Below are positions 27,396 through 35,213 of a stretch of DNA of 64,000 nucleotides, piece after piece (position 1 is the first letter of the stretch; each line of letters begins with the position of its first letter). The position numbers and the translations under genes are program-made. Source of the DNA: Bradyrhizobium sp. B124 (GTDB lineage: Bacteria; Pseudomonadota; Alphaproteobacteria; Rhizobiales; Xanthobacteraceae); assembly GCF_038967635.1 (NCBI RefSeq), contig NZ_CP152413.1, positions 2,728,001 to 2,792,000 of the forward strand. Reading direction: 5' to 3'. The notes beneath the pieces are model-generated. The model made no database searches and was not told the DNA's origin. It saw only the letters and a list, made by a program, of their open reading frames with translations.

Positions 27396-28832
27396 CTACT
27401 CGGCCGCGACGTGCTCCGGTGGGCGCCAGACCGCCGGCGCATAAAGCTCGGCACCAAAATCGTCGGCGATCGGTCCATTGATCCGCGCCTCATGAGCCGC
27501 CAGATCGGCCAGGAACAGATCGCGGCTGATCCGCGCCACTACAGAGGGAATGTCGCGCTTGAAGCTCGGGACATCGCCGACCGGCAGGCCGAAGCTGACG
27601 AAGGCCGCCGGGTTGAAGACATGGATATTCTTCAGGAACGGCGCACCACCGGGCTCCTTCTCCAGATATTCATGGCCCGATCCCAGATAGGGATACGCCG
27701 CGAGCGTCTCATCCCTGTCCTGGTCACGCGGCGTGAAGCGGTCGCGCCACAACAGGATCTCATCCGCAAAGTCGCGAAGCTCGGTCTGCGCGCCGAGGTC
27801 CACGGCATATCCGGTACTGGCGATGGCAAAGTCGAACCGGAATGCGCCCTGCGGCGTCACCGCAACGGGACGCCCGCCCTCGAGCCGCACCGCGGTCCAC
27901 GGCGCGCCCAGATGGAGATGGAAATTTGGAAACGCGACGGCGCGCGAGATTGCATCCGGCGGCGGGGTCGAGCCTGCCCCGCGGAAGCGGATCGCCTGCT
28001 GCCAGCGCACGGCATCCGGCAGAGCCCCGTAATTGTCGTAGGCCCCCGGATAGCCGCGGATCCGGATCACCGGAAGCGAGGCCAACGTCTCGCGCCGCGC
28101 ATAGAGGTGGACGTCGCGCGCTCCGGCCTCCAGCGCCACGGCAGCGGCATCGAACGCCGACGCGGCGCTTCCAATCACCGCCACCGATCGGCCTCGGAGC
28201 GTCCGGAAGTCGATCCTCTCGGAGCTATGCGCATGAATTTGTTTCGGCAGATTGCGCAGCGCGTCCGGATTGATGGCGCCCCCGCTTCCGGCAAAGCCGG
28301 TCGCAAGCACCAGTTTTCGCGCAGTCTCGACCGTGACGCGGCCGCCTTGCTCCAGATGCAGCCGCAGATGCTCGCCCGCCGGCTCGATCCGAACCAGCCG
28401 CGTCGCGTAACGGACCGCTACACCGGTGACCTTGCGATACCAATCGAGATAAGCTGCCCAGTCGAGCCGCAGAATGCGATCAAGCGCGTCATAGGCAGCT
28501 GCGCCGTAACGCGCCTCGTACCACGCCTGGAACCCGAGACCGGCCAGACCAAGCTCCGGGCCCGGCAGGGACTTCGGCGTCCGAAGCTTGTGCATGCGGG
28601 CACTGGTCAACCACACGCCCGACTCGGTGCCGCCGGCCGCAGCATCGATCACCGAGACCTTCCCGATCCCTGCCCGCCGAAGCGCGAACGCAAACGCCGA
28701 GCCGGATTGTCCACCGCCGACGACTACCACATTGTGATCGATCCCATCCAGATCGGGCACCCAGTTTTGCGGATCGGGTCCGATCAGGCGCAACGCCTCA
28801 CGGGCAACACTATCGGGGTCGGATTGCGGCAT
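27396..28832 (-). CDS. FAD/NAD(P)-binding oxidoreductase, flavin-containing monooxygenase-like
   Basis: 478 residues. Two dinucleotide-binding folds: FAD site HNVVVVGGGQSGSAFAFALRRAG near residue 30 and a second GxGxxA-type site RSVAVIGSAASAFDAAAVALE near residue 215. This layout matches single-component FMO/Baeyer-Villiger/lysine-hydroxylase-like proteins; the C-terminal ATG-type motif appears as DFAIASTGYAVDLG. It may oxidise a sulfide or amine. It is about 100 bases upstream of the dioxygenase gene on the same strand and probably co-transcribed. The exact reaction is unknown. Confidence 0.82.
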   Translation of the reverse strand: MPQSDPDSVAREALRLIGPDPQNWVPDLDGIDHNVVVVGGGQSGSAFAFALRRAGIGKVSVIDAAAGGTESGVWLTSARMHKLRTPKSLPGPELGLAGLGFQAWYEARYGAAAYDALDRILRLDWAAYLDWYRKVTGVAVRYATRLVRIEPAGEHLRLHLEQGGRVTVETARKLVLATGFAGSGGAINPDALRNLPKQIHAHSSERIDFRTLRGRSVAVIGSAASAFDAAAVALEAGARDVHLYARRETLASLPVIRIRGYPGAYDNYGALPDAVRWQQAIRFRGAGSTPPPDAISRAVAFPNFHLHLGAPWTAVRLEGGRPVAVTPQGAFRFDFAIASTGYAVDLGAQTELRDFADEILLWRDRFTPRDQDRDETLAAYPYLGSGHEYLEKEPGGAPFLKNIHVFNPAAFVSFGLPVGDVPSFKRDIPSVVARISRDLFLADLAAHEARINGPIADDFGAELYAPAVWRPPEHVAAE

Positions 28833-29239
28833 GATGATCGGCCTCGCTTTGACGTTGCAAATCGTAAAAGCGATCGATCGCCAGTCAATGAAACGAAACC
28901 AGCTTTGTTTTCCGGGGCAAGCAATGATCGCTTCGTGGCCGACGCTGGCGTTGAAATATTTGCGACGATTGTCGCTTTCCTCGCCGTTTCAGCGGGCGAG
29001 ACCAGAACGACTGAAGCGCTTGACACGCAAGAACGGCACGAGTGGCCTTCTGATTTCTTCGCGACGGATGCACTCGTCTATCATCGCCGATCAACTCACA
29101 AGCTTCATGCTGGCTTCCGACGCAACAATGCAAGTTCATTTCATCGACAGGCTTGCGATCACCGACGTAGAGTCAAGGCGTCGCTCGCACGCCGACGTAC
29201 ACATAGCGCCGCAATCATCGACGACAGGACACGCCGCAA
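28833..29239. other. divergent intergenic region, no gene
   Basis: 407 bases between the FMO-like gene (leftward) and the methyltransferase (rightward). The composition is less GC-rich than the flanks. An open frame of about 140 codons crosses it but has no family features. It presumably contains both promoters. Confidence 0.4.
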
Positions 29240-30055
29240 ATGAGTGGTGTCATTAGCCTCGAACACGATACGCCTGAGCTGGCTCGCTCCTATGATGAAG
29301 CGGGGCTGGTTCAGTTCCGTCACGGCAAGTTCCTGATCGGGCCATTAGCGATCAGGACCGGCGAGCATGTCCTCGATATCGGGACGGGCACCGGCCGGCT
29401 CGCCGAATTCGTCGCCGGCCTGGTCGGACCGAACGGCCGGGTGATCGGCATCGACCCGCTCCCCGGCCGCATCGAGATCGCGCGACTTCGGCAGTCGGAT
29501 CATCTTCAATTCAGCACCGGTCGGGCCGAAGACCTCTCACGCTTCGACGACGGCCAATTCGATGCGGTCTATCTCAACAGCGTCTTCCATTGGATTGCCG
29601 ACAAGCGCGACGCCCTGCAGGAAATCCATCGTGTGCTCAAGCCCGGCGGCCGCCTCGGGCTCAACGTGCAGGACCCGACCCGTCCGCATCAGTCCCGCGC
29701 GCTGCTGCGCCGGGCCATCACGGAGACCGGACTCACCGATCATCGCCAGGATTCCAATCCAGTGCTCGGCCTGACCGATGAAGAGCTCAGGTCACTGTTC
29801 GCGGCCGGCGGCTTCGTCGCATACCGCAGCGAGCTGCGCACGCTGACCGACGTGCACGAGGACGTCAATTCGCTGCTCCGATGGTCGGAAGCCAGCGCCT
29901 TCGGCAACTTCCTCGAGGCGTTCTCACCGCCCGAACGCGAACAGATCCGCGGCGCGTTTGCCCGCCTCGTCGAAACGAAACGAACACCGGAAGGGCTGCC
30001 TCTGGAGCGTTACCTGCGTTTCGCGTTTGCACACAAGCCGTCAACCGGCAACTGA
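29240..30055 (+). CDS. class I SAM-dependent methyltransferase
   Basis: 271 residues. Motif I VLDIGTGTGRLAEFVA (about residues 44-59), motif II-like acidic residue in GRVIGIDPLPGRIEIAR, and post-motif FDAVYLNSVFHWIADKRDALQEIHRVLKPGGRLGLNVQD match the UbiE/arsenite-type small-molecule methyltransferase fold. It lies 28 bases before an LLM monooxygenase and is probably in the same operon. In this context it might methylate a thiol, sulfide or sulfur-bearing acid; the sequence alone does not say. Confidence 0.88.
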   Translation: MSGVISLEHDTPELARSYDEAGLVQFRHGKFLIGPLAIRTGEHVLDIGTGTGRLAEFVAGLVGPNGRVIGIDPLPGRIEIARLRQSDHLQFSTGRAEDLSRFDDGQFDAVYLNSVFHWIADKRDALQEIHRVLKPGGRLGLNVQDPTRPHQSRALLRRAITETGLTDHRQDSNPVLGLTDEELRSLFAAGGFVAYRSELRTLTDVHEDVNSLLRWSEASAFGNFLEAFSPPEREQIRGAFARLVETKRTPEGLPLERYLRFAFAHKPSTGN

Positions 30056-30083
30056 CCACCCCAACATTCCGCGAGCCGCAGGC

Positions 30084-31424
30084 ATGAGCGATCGACAGCT
30101 GTCTCTCAATCTCTTCATCTATCCGGGCGGCCATCACGAGGCGGCCTGGCGCTACAAGGGCTCCGCTGCGGGGCGGATCCTCGACGTCACCTACTATCAG
30201 GAACTGGCGCAGAAGGCCGAGGCGCACAAGTTCGACGCGATCTTCTTTGCCGATGGGCCGGCTCTCGCCGACAACATCCGCTATGCGCAGCGCTTCCGCT
30301 TCGAGCCGATCACCTGGCTTGCCGCTATCGCGGTCGCCACCAGTCGCATCGGCCTGATCGCAACCGCGTCGACGACCTACACCGAGCCTTACAATCTTGC
30401 GCGTCTATTCGCCTCGCTCGATCATCTCAGCGGTGGCCGGGCCGGCTGGAACATCGTGACGACGAGCACGGCGCAAGCGGCACAGAACTTCGGCCTGCTC
30501 GAGCATCCTCCACATCACGAACGCTACGAGCGGGCGCGCGAATATCTCGATGTCATCACCAGGCTGTGGGACAGTTGGGAAGACGACGCACTGATCAACG
30601 ATCCCGTCTCGGGCGTCTTCGCCGACACCGACAAGATCCACGCCGTCAATCACGTCGGAAAGCACTTTCGCGTCCGCGGCCCGCTCAATATCTCGCGGAC
30701 GCCGCAGGGACGGCCGGTCTATGTGCAGGCTGGCTCGTCCGACGACGGCCGCGCCTTTGCCGCACGCTTTGCCGAAGCCATTTTCACGGCACACCAGACC
30801 CTGGCGAGCGCCCAGGAGTTCTACGCCGATATCAAGCGGCAAGCCCGCGCCTTCGACCGCAGCCCCGATCAGATCAAGGTCCTGCCGGGCATCAGTCCCT
30901 TCATCGCCAGTACGCAAGCCGAAGCGGATCGGCTGCAAGAGGAGTTCAACGAACTGATCCAGCCGGAATATTCGCTGACCCAGCTACGCCAGATGATCGG
31001 GCTCGATCTCTCCGGCTTCGACCTCGACGGCCCGTTCCCGCGCCATCTGATCGACACCAACGCTGCGTGCGGCGTGGCCAGCCGCTTCAAGCTGGTGGTC
31101 GACATCGTCGATCGCGAAAAACCGACGATCCGCCAGCTCGTCCAGCGCCTGGCCGGCGCGCGCGGCCACTGGGTGATTGCAGGGCCGCCGGAGAAGATCG
31201 CCGACAGCATCCAGACCTGGTTCGAGAACGGCGCCGCCGACGGCTTCAACGTCATGCCGCCCTGGCTGCCCGGTGGATTTGACGTCTTTGCCGAGCAGGT
31301 CGTCCCGATCCTCCGCAAACGCGGCCTGTTCCGCGACGACTACGCGGGCACGACACTGCGCGACCATTATGGTCTGCACCGGCCGCCGAGCCTCTTCTCC
31401 AGCTCCATTCAAGCGATCGCGTGA
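30084..31424 (+). CDS. LLM-class flavin monooxygenase, NtaA/SnaA/DszA family
   Basis: 446 residues from the ATG at 30084 (MSDRQLSLNLFIYPGGHHEAAWR); the open frame upstream overlaps the methyltransferase and is not coding. It is the same size and domain plan as the protein at 18042: YQELAQKAEAHKFDAIFFADGPALADN, TASTTYTEPYNLARLFASLDHLSGGRAGWNIVTTSTAQAAQNFG, VYVQAGSSDDGRAFAARFAEAIFTAHQ and GHWVIAGPPEKIADSIQTWFENGAADGFNVMP. It is the last gene before the tRNA-Lys fragment and probably the right boundary of the sulfur island. Confidence 0.92.
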   Translation: MSDRQLSLNLFIYPGGHHEAAWRYKGSAAGRILDVTYYQELAQKAEAHKFDAIFFADGPALADNIRYAQRFRFEPITWLAAIAVATSRIGLIATASTTYTEPYNLARLFASLDHLSGGRAGWNIVTTSTAQAAQNFGLLEHPPHHERYERAREYLDVITRLWDSWEDDALINDPVSGVFADTDKIHAVNHVGKHFRVRGPLNISRTPQGRPVYVQAGSSDDGRAFAARFAEAIFTAHQTLASAQEFYADIKRQARAFDRSPDQIKVLPGISPFIASTQAEADRLQEEFNELIQPEYSLTQLRQMIGLDLSGFDLDGPFPRHLIDTNAACGVASRFKLVVDIVDREKPTIRQLVQRLAGARGHWVIAGPPEKIADSIQTWFENGAADGFNVMPPWLPGGFDVFAEQVVPILRKRGLFRDDYAGTTLRDHYGLHRPPSLFSSSIQAIA

Positions 31425-31864
31425 TCGCCTGACGTTCACCAAGTGAAGCAAATCGGAATGAAGCGGCGCACGCGATGCGTTTAGCGGTCGACCGCGACCG
31501 CGATCCTGCGAAGGTGCTGGAAGAGAAGGTCCTTTCCGTGGTGGGTGCACCAGGGCTCGAACCTGGGACCCGCTGATTAAGAGTCAGCGATAGATCGAGA
31601 ACAATCAATGACTTAGCGATCACACAACTGTGCCTATCCGACCGAGAATGGGTATTCGTCGCACGATCATGGGGCATCTTTTCTTCAGGCCGATAGCCTC
31701 CTTTGACGCGTGCCTAGAAATAACTGGGGCACAATGAAGACACACGCGTCATCTCTAGGCGCTGAAAGGAGATACCCTCACAACATCTACTGCGCCCCAG
31801 ATCGTAACGAACTAACCTTGCGCAGCTCGACGGCTTATGGCTCCTATCTTCGCCATTCAGAAAG
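31425..31864. other. intergenic stretch holding the tRNA-Lys fragment and inverted repeats
   Basis: 440 bases. Besides the tRNA fragment at 31539-31589, the part from 31700 to 31800 is rich in short inverted repeats: GACGCGTG (31705-31712) with CACGCGTC (31743-31750), CCTAGA (31713-31718) with TCTAGG (31754-31759), and CTGGGGC (31724-31730) with GCCCCAG (31794-31800). They interleave rather than nest. Such sites beside an att remnant could be integrase arm or excision sites, but no integrase gene is present. No protein gene is seen. Confidence 0.45.
31539..31589 (-). tRNA. 3' fragment of tRNA-Lys(CTT), probable attachment-site remnant
   Basis: On the minus strand this reads as the anticodon stem-loop (GCTGA-CTCTTAA-TCAGC, anticodon CTT), variable loop, a full T-arm around GGTTCGAGCCC, the 3' acceptor strand TGCACCC and CCA. 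The D-arm and 5' acceptor strand are missing; the bases before the anticodon stem are unrelated. Tyrosine-recombinase elements that integrate in tRNA genes leave exactly this kind of 3' copy at the far end. Since the broken 5' side faces higher coordinates, the inserted DNA should extend to the right and the intact tRNA-Lys should lie beyond it. Confidence 0.75.
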
Positions 31865-32311
31865 CTAGCCGCCGCCGGCCCGGCTCTTGAGCCATACGAC
31901 GCCCGTCAGAGCTGTCAGCGCACCACTCCACCAGATTGACCGCGGCCGTGCCGCGCTGATCGAACTGAGGTACAGGAATGCTCCGAGCACGACACCATAG
32001 TGCTTGCGAAACTCACCACTTCTGCTTGCGATTTCAACGAGGTCCGAGGACCTGACCTGCGGATTTGCCATCACGACCACCCAACCGTCGGAAGGCACCA
32101 TGTACACTTTGGCCGTGGCCGAGGAATTTCGATCGTTTGAGACCCGGTGACTACGCACCGTTAGAACTCTGCGGATCGCCACATTTGACGGCGTCAGCGA
32201 GTCTCTGATTGGCGACCAGCTGCCCGCCGACTGAAAAGCGTTAGCGAAATCCTCCGGTGAGGTTCTCGCCGCCCCGAAATGCCGTCCGGGCCTAAGATGC
32301 AATGCCGTCAA
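31865..32311 (-). CDS. hypothetical small protein with C-terminal membrane segments
   Basis: The frame is open from the solute-binding-protein gene to a stop at 31865. No good start is visible: candidates are TTG at 32311 (148 residues) or ATG at 32101 (78 residues, MVPSDGWVVVMANPQ). The C-terminal part has two hydrophobic stretches, YGVVLGAFLYLSSIS and SIWWSGALTALTGVVWL. I recognise no family. It could be a decayed gene at the island boundary. Confidence 0.3.
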   Translation of the reverse strand: MTALHLRPGRHFGAARTSPEDFANAFQSAGSWSPIRDSLTPSNVAIRRVLTVRSHRVSNDRNSSATAKVYMVPSDGWVVVMANPQVRSSDLVEIASRSGEFRKHYGVVLGAFLYLSSISAARPRSIWWSGALTALTGVVWLKSRAGGG

Positions 32312-33524
32312 GATCGACCATGTCTCCGATCGGCGTCCAGTTGGTGCCGTCAAATTGGGTGATTTGGAGATTATGTATGGCGCGATAGTCTGTCGCCGAA
32401 TTGCTGACCTTGATGCCGTCCAGGAAGAGCGGCGGCTGCTCATTGCTGAGCGAGGTCGCATGCTTCAGCAGATTTTCTCGCGTCAGTTCGTTACCGCATC
32501 GCCTAAGGACCTGCTCGATCATGTAAGCGTTGTTGTAGCCCGGAGTCGCCGTGTTGTCGTCGATGCTCACCGACGGCATATACCTCTTCATAAAATCAAC
32601 ATAGGCTTTGACACCAGGCTTGTCTCGCTGGTGTGGATCCGTCGCTATGACTTCCCACCAGGCCGAGACCAGCCCCTTGGCATTATCGAGGCCGGCCGGC
32701 GCCAACGTACCTCCGATCGAGCTGCAATTCGAATTGACAATGTGCAGGGGCTTCCAGCCGAGTGCAGCAACCTTTCGGATACCCTGCGCCGCGAACTTGG
32801 AATAAGTGAGCTGCACAAAGACGTTGGCGCCCGCCCCCTTGCAATCGGCGACCTGGTTGTCGATCGTCGGTTCAGTGATCTCGTGACTGACTTCCTTGAC
32901 GATGGCGCTGACGTTGCCGCCGAGCCCTTTCTTGAGACCGCGAAGGAAATCCTTACCGAGATCGTCGTTCACATATTGGACGGCGATCTTGGCATCCGGC
33001 TTCTGGTTCAGGATGAATGTGCCCAGCGCCGCTCCCTGCGCGACGTAGATCGGGTAGAACGGTACGATCCAGGGAAATTCCTTAGGGTCATTGAAGCGCT
33101 CGGCGCCCGACGTCAGGAACAGGTTCGGCACCTTTTTGGCATTGAGATACTTCTGCACGGCGGCATTGGTTGCCGTACCGAGAAATCCCGCGATCGCAAA
33201 AACTTCCTCCGACTCGATCAGCTTGCGGGTTTGCTCGACCGCTTTCGGCGGCGAGAATGCATTATCGAGCGAGATCAGGTTGATCTTCCGACCGTTGATG
33301 CCACCATTGTCGTTGATCATCTGGAAATAGGCGGTTTGCGCCTGTCCATAGACGCCGTAGCCGGAAGCCGGTCCGCTGTAAGGTGCAGTGGTCCCAAGCT
33401 TGATCTCCGTGTCGGTGACACCGGGTCCATAATTTCCTGCGGCGCGCGCCCGCGAGCCGCTCCCCAATACGAGCGCGCTGGCTCCCAGGCCCGCGACCGC
33501 AGATCTTCTCGAAATCAATCCCAT
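32292..33524 (-). CDS. branched-chain-amino-acid-type ABC substrate-binding protein (orphan)
   Basis: 410 residues from the ATG at 33522-33524, with a Tat-like signal (SRRSAVAGLGASALVLG, residues 5-21). Periplasmic binding fold type I: TEIKLGTTAPYSGPASGYGVYGQAQTAYFQMINDNGGINGRKINLISLDNAFSPPKAVEQTRKLIESEEVFAIAG and later AVQYVNDDLGKDFLRGLKKGLGG. In aromatic-catabolic clusters this family often binds aromatic acids. No permease or ATPase is nearby, so it must use a transporter encoded elsewhere. It is last in the leftward aromatic operon, 77 bases after the hydratase. Confidence 0.9.
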   Translation of the reverse strand: MGLISRRSAVAGLGASALVLGSGSRARAAGNYGPGVTDTEIKLGTTAPYSGPASGYGVYGQAQTAYFQMINDNGGINGRKINLISLDNAFSPPKAVEQTRKLIESEEVFAIAGFLGTATNAAVQKYLNAKKVPNLFLTSGAERFNDPKEFPWIVPFYPIYVAQGAALGTFILNQKPDAKIAVQYVNDDLGKDFLRGLKKGLGGNVSAIVKEVSHEITEPTIDNQVADCKGAGANVFVQLTYSKFAAQGIRKVAALGWKPLHIVNSNCSSIGGTLAPAGLDNAKGLVSAWWEVIATDPHQRDKPGVKAYVDFMKRYMPSVSIDDNTATPGYNNAYMIEQVLRRCGNELTRENLLKHATSLSNEQPPLFLDGIKVSNSATDYRAIHNLQITQFDGTNWTPIGDMVDLDGIAS

Positions 33525-33601
33525 GTTCAGCTCCTCCCCTTTCGATTGCTGGTAATCTTGAAGCTCTTGAACGGCTCCAATGATCTGTCGCGCGGGCTCG
33601 G

Positions 33602-34381
33602 CTACGTGAACGTCACGCTGACGGGGCCGAAACCGGAGATCCTCGCCTCGTAGACTTCGCCTACCGAGACCGGGCACACCGGGCCAAGGGCGCCCGTCAG
33701 TACGACGTCCCCGCTCCGCAACGGTTGGCCAGCGCGCGCCATGGCCCGCGCCAGCCAGAGTGCGGCACGGAGCGGGTGACCGAGACAAGCCGAGCCGCAG
33801 CCGATGGATGCGATCGCGCCGTTGCGGGTCATCGTCATGCCGCAGGCCCCGAGATCCACGTCGGTCAATCGTCGCGGCGATGCGCCGAGCACGTACCGCG
33901 CGCTCGAGCCGTTGTCTGCCACGGTATCGAGAATGCTGATCTTCCAATCCCGTATCCGACTATCGACCACTTCGAGCGCAGCCACGGCATAAGCGGTCGA
34001 TCGCATCAGCTCGCCGAGCGTGAGGTCTTCGCCAGCGAGATCGCGCTCGAGGACGAGCGCAATCTCGGCCTCAACGCGGGGCTGGATCAGCCGTGTCGTC
34101 GCGATCGCCTCTCCCGTCGGAACCTCCATATCCGCGAACAGGGCGCCATAGTCTGGCTGATCGACGCCAAGCTGCTGCTGCACGGCTTTCGACGTGAGGC
34201 CGATCTTGCGGCCAACCAATCGTCTCCCGCCTGCGATGCCCCGCCGGGTCACCTCGGACTGGACCGCGTAGGCAGCCTCGACGTTGCCCTCGCCGATCTC
34301 GCCTGCAATCGGATCGATCGGTTGCCGGGCCGATTCCGCCTGCTGCAAGCGTGTTGCGAGCCTGTCAACGACCGCGTTCAT
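33602..34381 (-). CDS. 2-keto-4-pentenoate hydratase-type enzyme (meta-cleavage lower pathway)
   Basis: 259 residues from the ATG at 34379-34381, overlapping the hydrolase stop (ATGA). FAH-superfamily hydratase (MhpD/XylJ/CmtF group): YAVQSEVTRRGIAGGRRLVGRKIGLTSKAVQQQLGVDQPDYGALFADM, RVEAEIALVLERDL with metal-binding Glu residues, and AALEVVDSRIRDW. It would hydrate the 2-hydroxypentadienoate released by the upstream hydrolase to a 4-hydroxy-2-oxo acid. The aldolase that would split that product is not in the window. Confidence 0.92.
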   Translation of the reverse strand: MNAVVDRLATRLQQAESARQPIDPIAGEIGEGNVEAAYAVQSEVTRRGIAGGRRLVGRKIGLTSKAVQQQLGVDQPDYGALFADMEVPTGEAIATTRLIQPRVEAEIALVLERDLAGEDLTLGELMRSTAYAVAALEVVDSRIRDWKISILDTVADNGSSARYVLGASPRRLTDVDLGACGMTMTRNGAIASIGCGSACLGHPLRAALWLARAMARAGQPLRSGDVVLTGALGPVCPVSVGEVYEARISGFGPVSVTFT

Positions 34382-35187
34382 GGCCGATCCAGGAAGTCGG
34401 CGACCAGCGCGTTGAACTCGTCGGCCTTTTCCCACTGCGCCCAGTGACCGCATTTGGGATAGACGTGAAGCTGCGCGTTCGGCATGGTCTTGAGTAGAAT
34501 GAAGGCAGAATCGAGTGGCACGACGCGATCGTCACGTCCCCAGACGATCAGTGTCCGGTGCTTCAGTCCGGCGAGATTCTCGCGCCAAATGTCGAGCGGC
34601 GGTCGCTTGAAGATGTCGATGACGTCATTGCGCATTGCGGCCTTCAATCGTTCCTCGAGCAATGCGTCCGTGATCGATTTCGAATCGAATACCAGGAGCT
34701 CGATGACGCCCCTCAACTTCTGCATCGAGGGTCCCTCGCCGCCGTGGAACATCGCCATGCGACGCAGGCCTTCCGTCGGCATCGGCGTAAAGATCGCCTG
34801 GCTGCCGCCCGTTCCCATCAGAACCAGACGATTGACCCGTTCAGGGGCGCGCAGCGCGACTGCAAGCGACGTCGCGCCGCCCAGCGAGTTGCCGACGAAG
34901 CTTGCCGTCTGAACGCCAATCGCATCCATGAAGGCGCGAACGAACTCGCCCATCGCCTCGAAGATCGGTCCGTCCTGCAACTTGCCTTCGGTTTCGCCGA
35001 AGCCGGGCAAGTCGACGACGATAACACGGCGCCCGGCCGCGAGCGGCTCCACATTCTTGCGGTAGTTGCTGAGGCCGGATGCGCCGGGCCCACCGCCGTG
35101 GATCAAGATCGTCGGCTCTCCGTGTCCTACATCGTGGTAACGCGTGCGGGTCCCCGCGACGTCGACAAACTTATCACTCAGGTCCAC
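34378..35187 (-). CDS. alpha/beta hydrolase, meta-cleavage product (C-C) hydrolase type
   Basis: 269 residues. Nucleophile Ser101 in FVGNSLGGATS, oxyanion region HGGGPGASGLSNYRKN, Asp in VWGRDDRVVPLD and His in KCGHWAQWEKADEF. The HGGGPGASG segment and length are typical of MhpC/BphD/CmtE enzymes that split 2-hydroxy-6-oxo-hexadienoates into 2-hydroxypentadienoate and an acid. If the pathway is p-cumate-like, the acid would be isobutyrate, which the neighbouring ligase could activate. Confidence 0.9.
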   Translation of the reverse strand: MDLSDKFVDVAGTRTRYHDVGHGEPTILIHGGGPGASGLSNYRKNVEPLAAGRRVIVVDLPGFGETEGKLQDGPIFEAMGEFVRAFMDAIGVQTASFVGNSLGGATSLAVALRAPERVNRLVLMGTGGSQAIFTPMPTEGLRRMAMFHGGEGPSMQKLRGVIELLVFDSKSITDALLEERLKAAMRNDVIDIFKRPPLDIWRENLAGLKHRTLIVWGRDDRVVPLDSAFILLKTMPNAQLHVYPKCGHWAQWEKADEFNALVADFLDRP

Positions 35188-35213
35188 TCTCGATCTCCTA
35201 CTGGTAAAGTTGC

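Noticed and set aside
27381..29243. Plus-strand open frame of 620 codons
   Set aside because: It is antisense to the FMO-like flavoprotein, which has two clear dinucleotide-binding motifs. No motif is seen in the plus frame.
31252..31677. Minus-strand frame of 141 codons with RVPGSSPGAP
   Set aside because: That peptide is the usual artefact of translating a tRNA T-arm. The frame runs through the tRNA-Lys fragment and the end of the monooxygenase gene.
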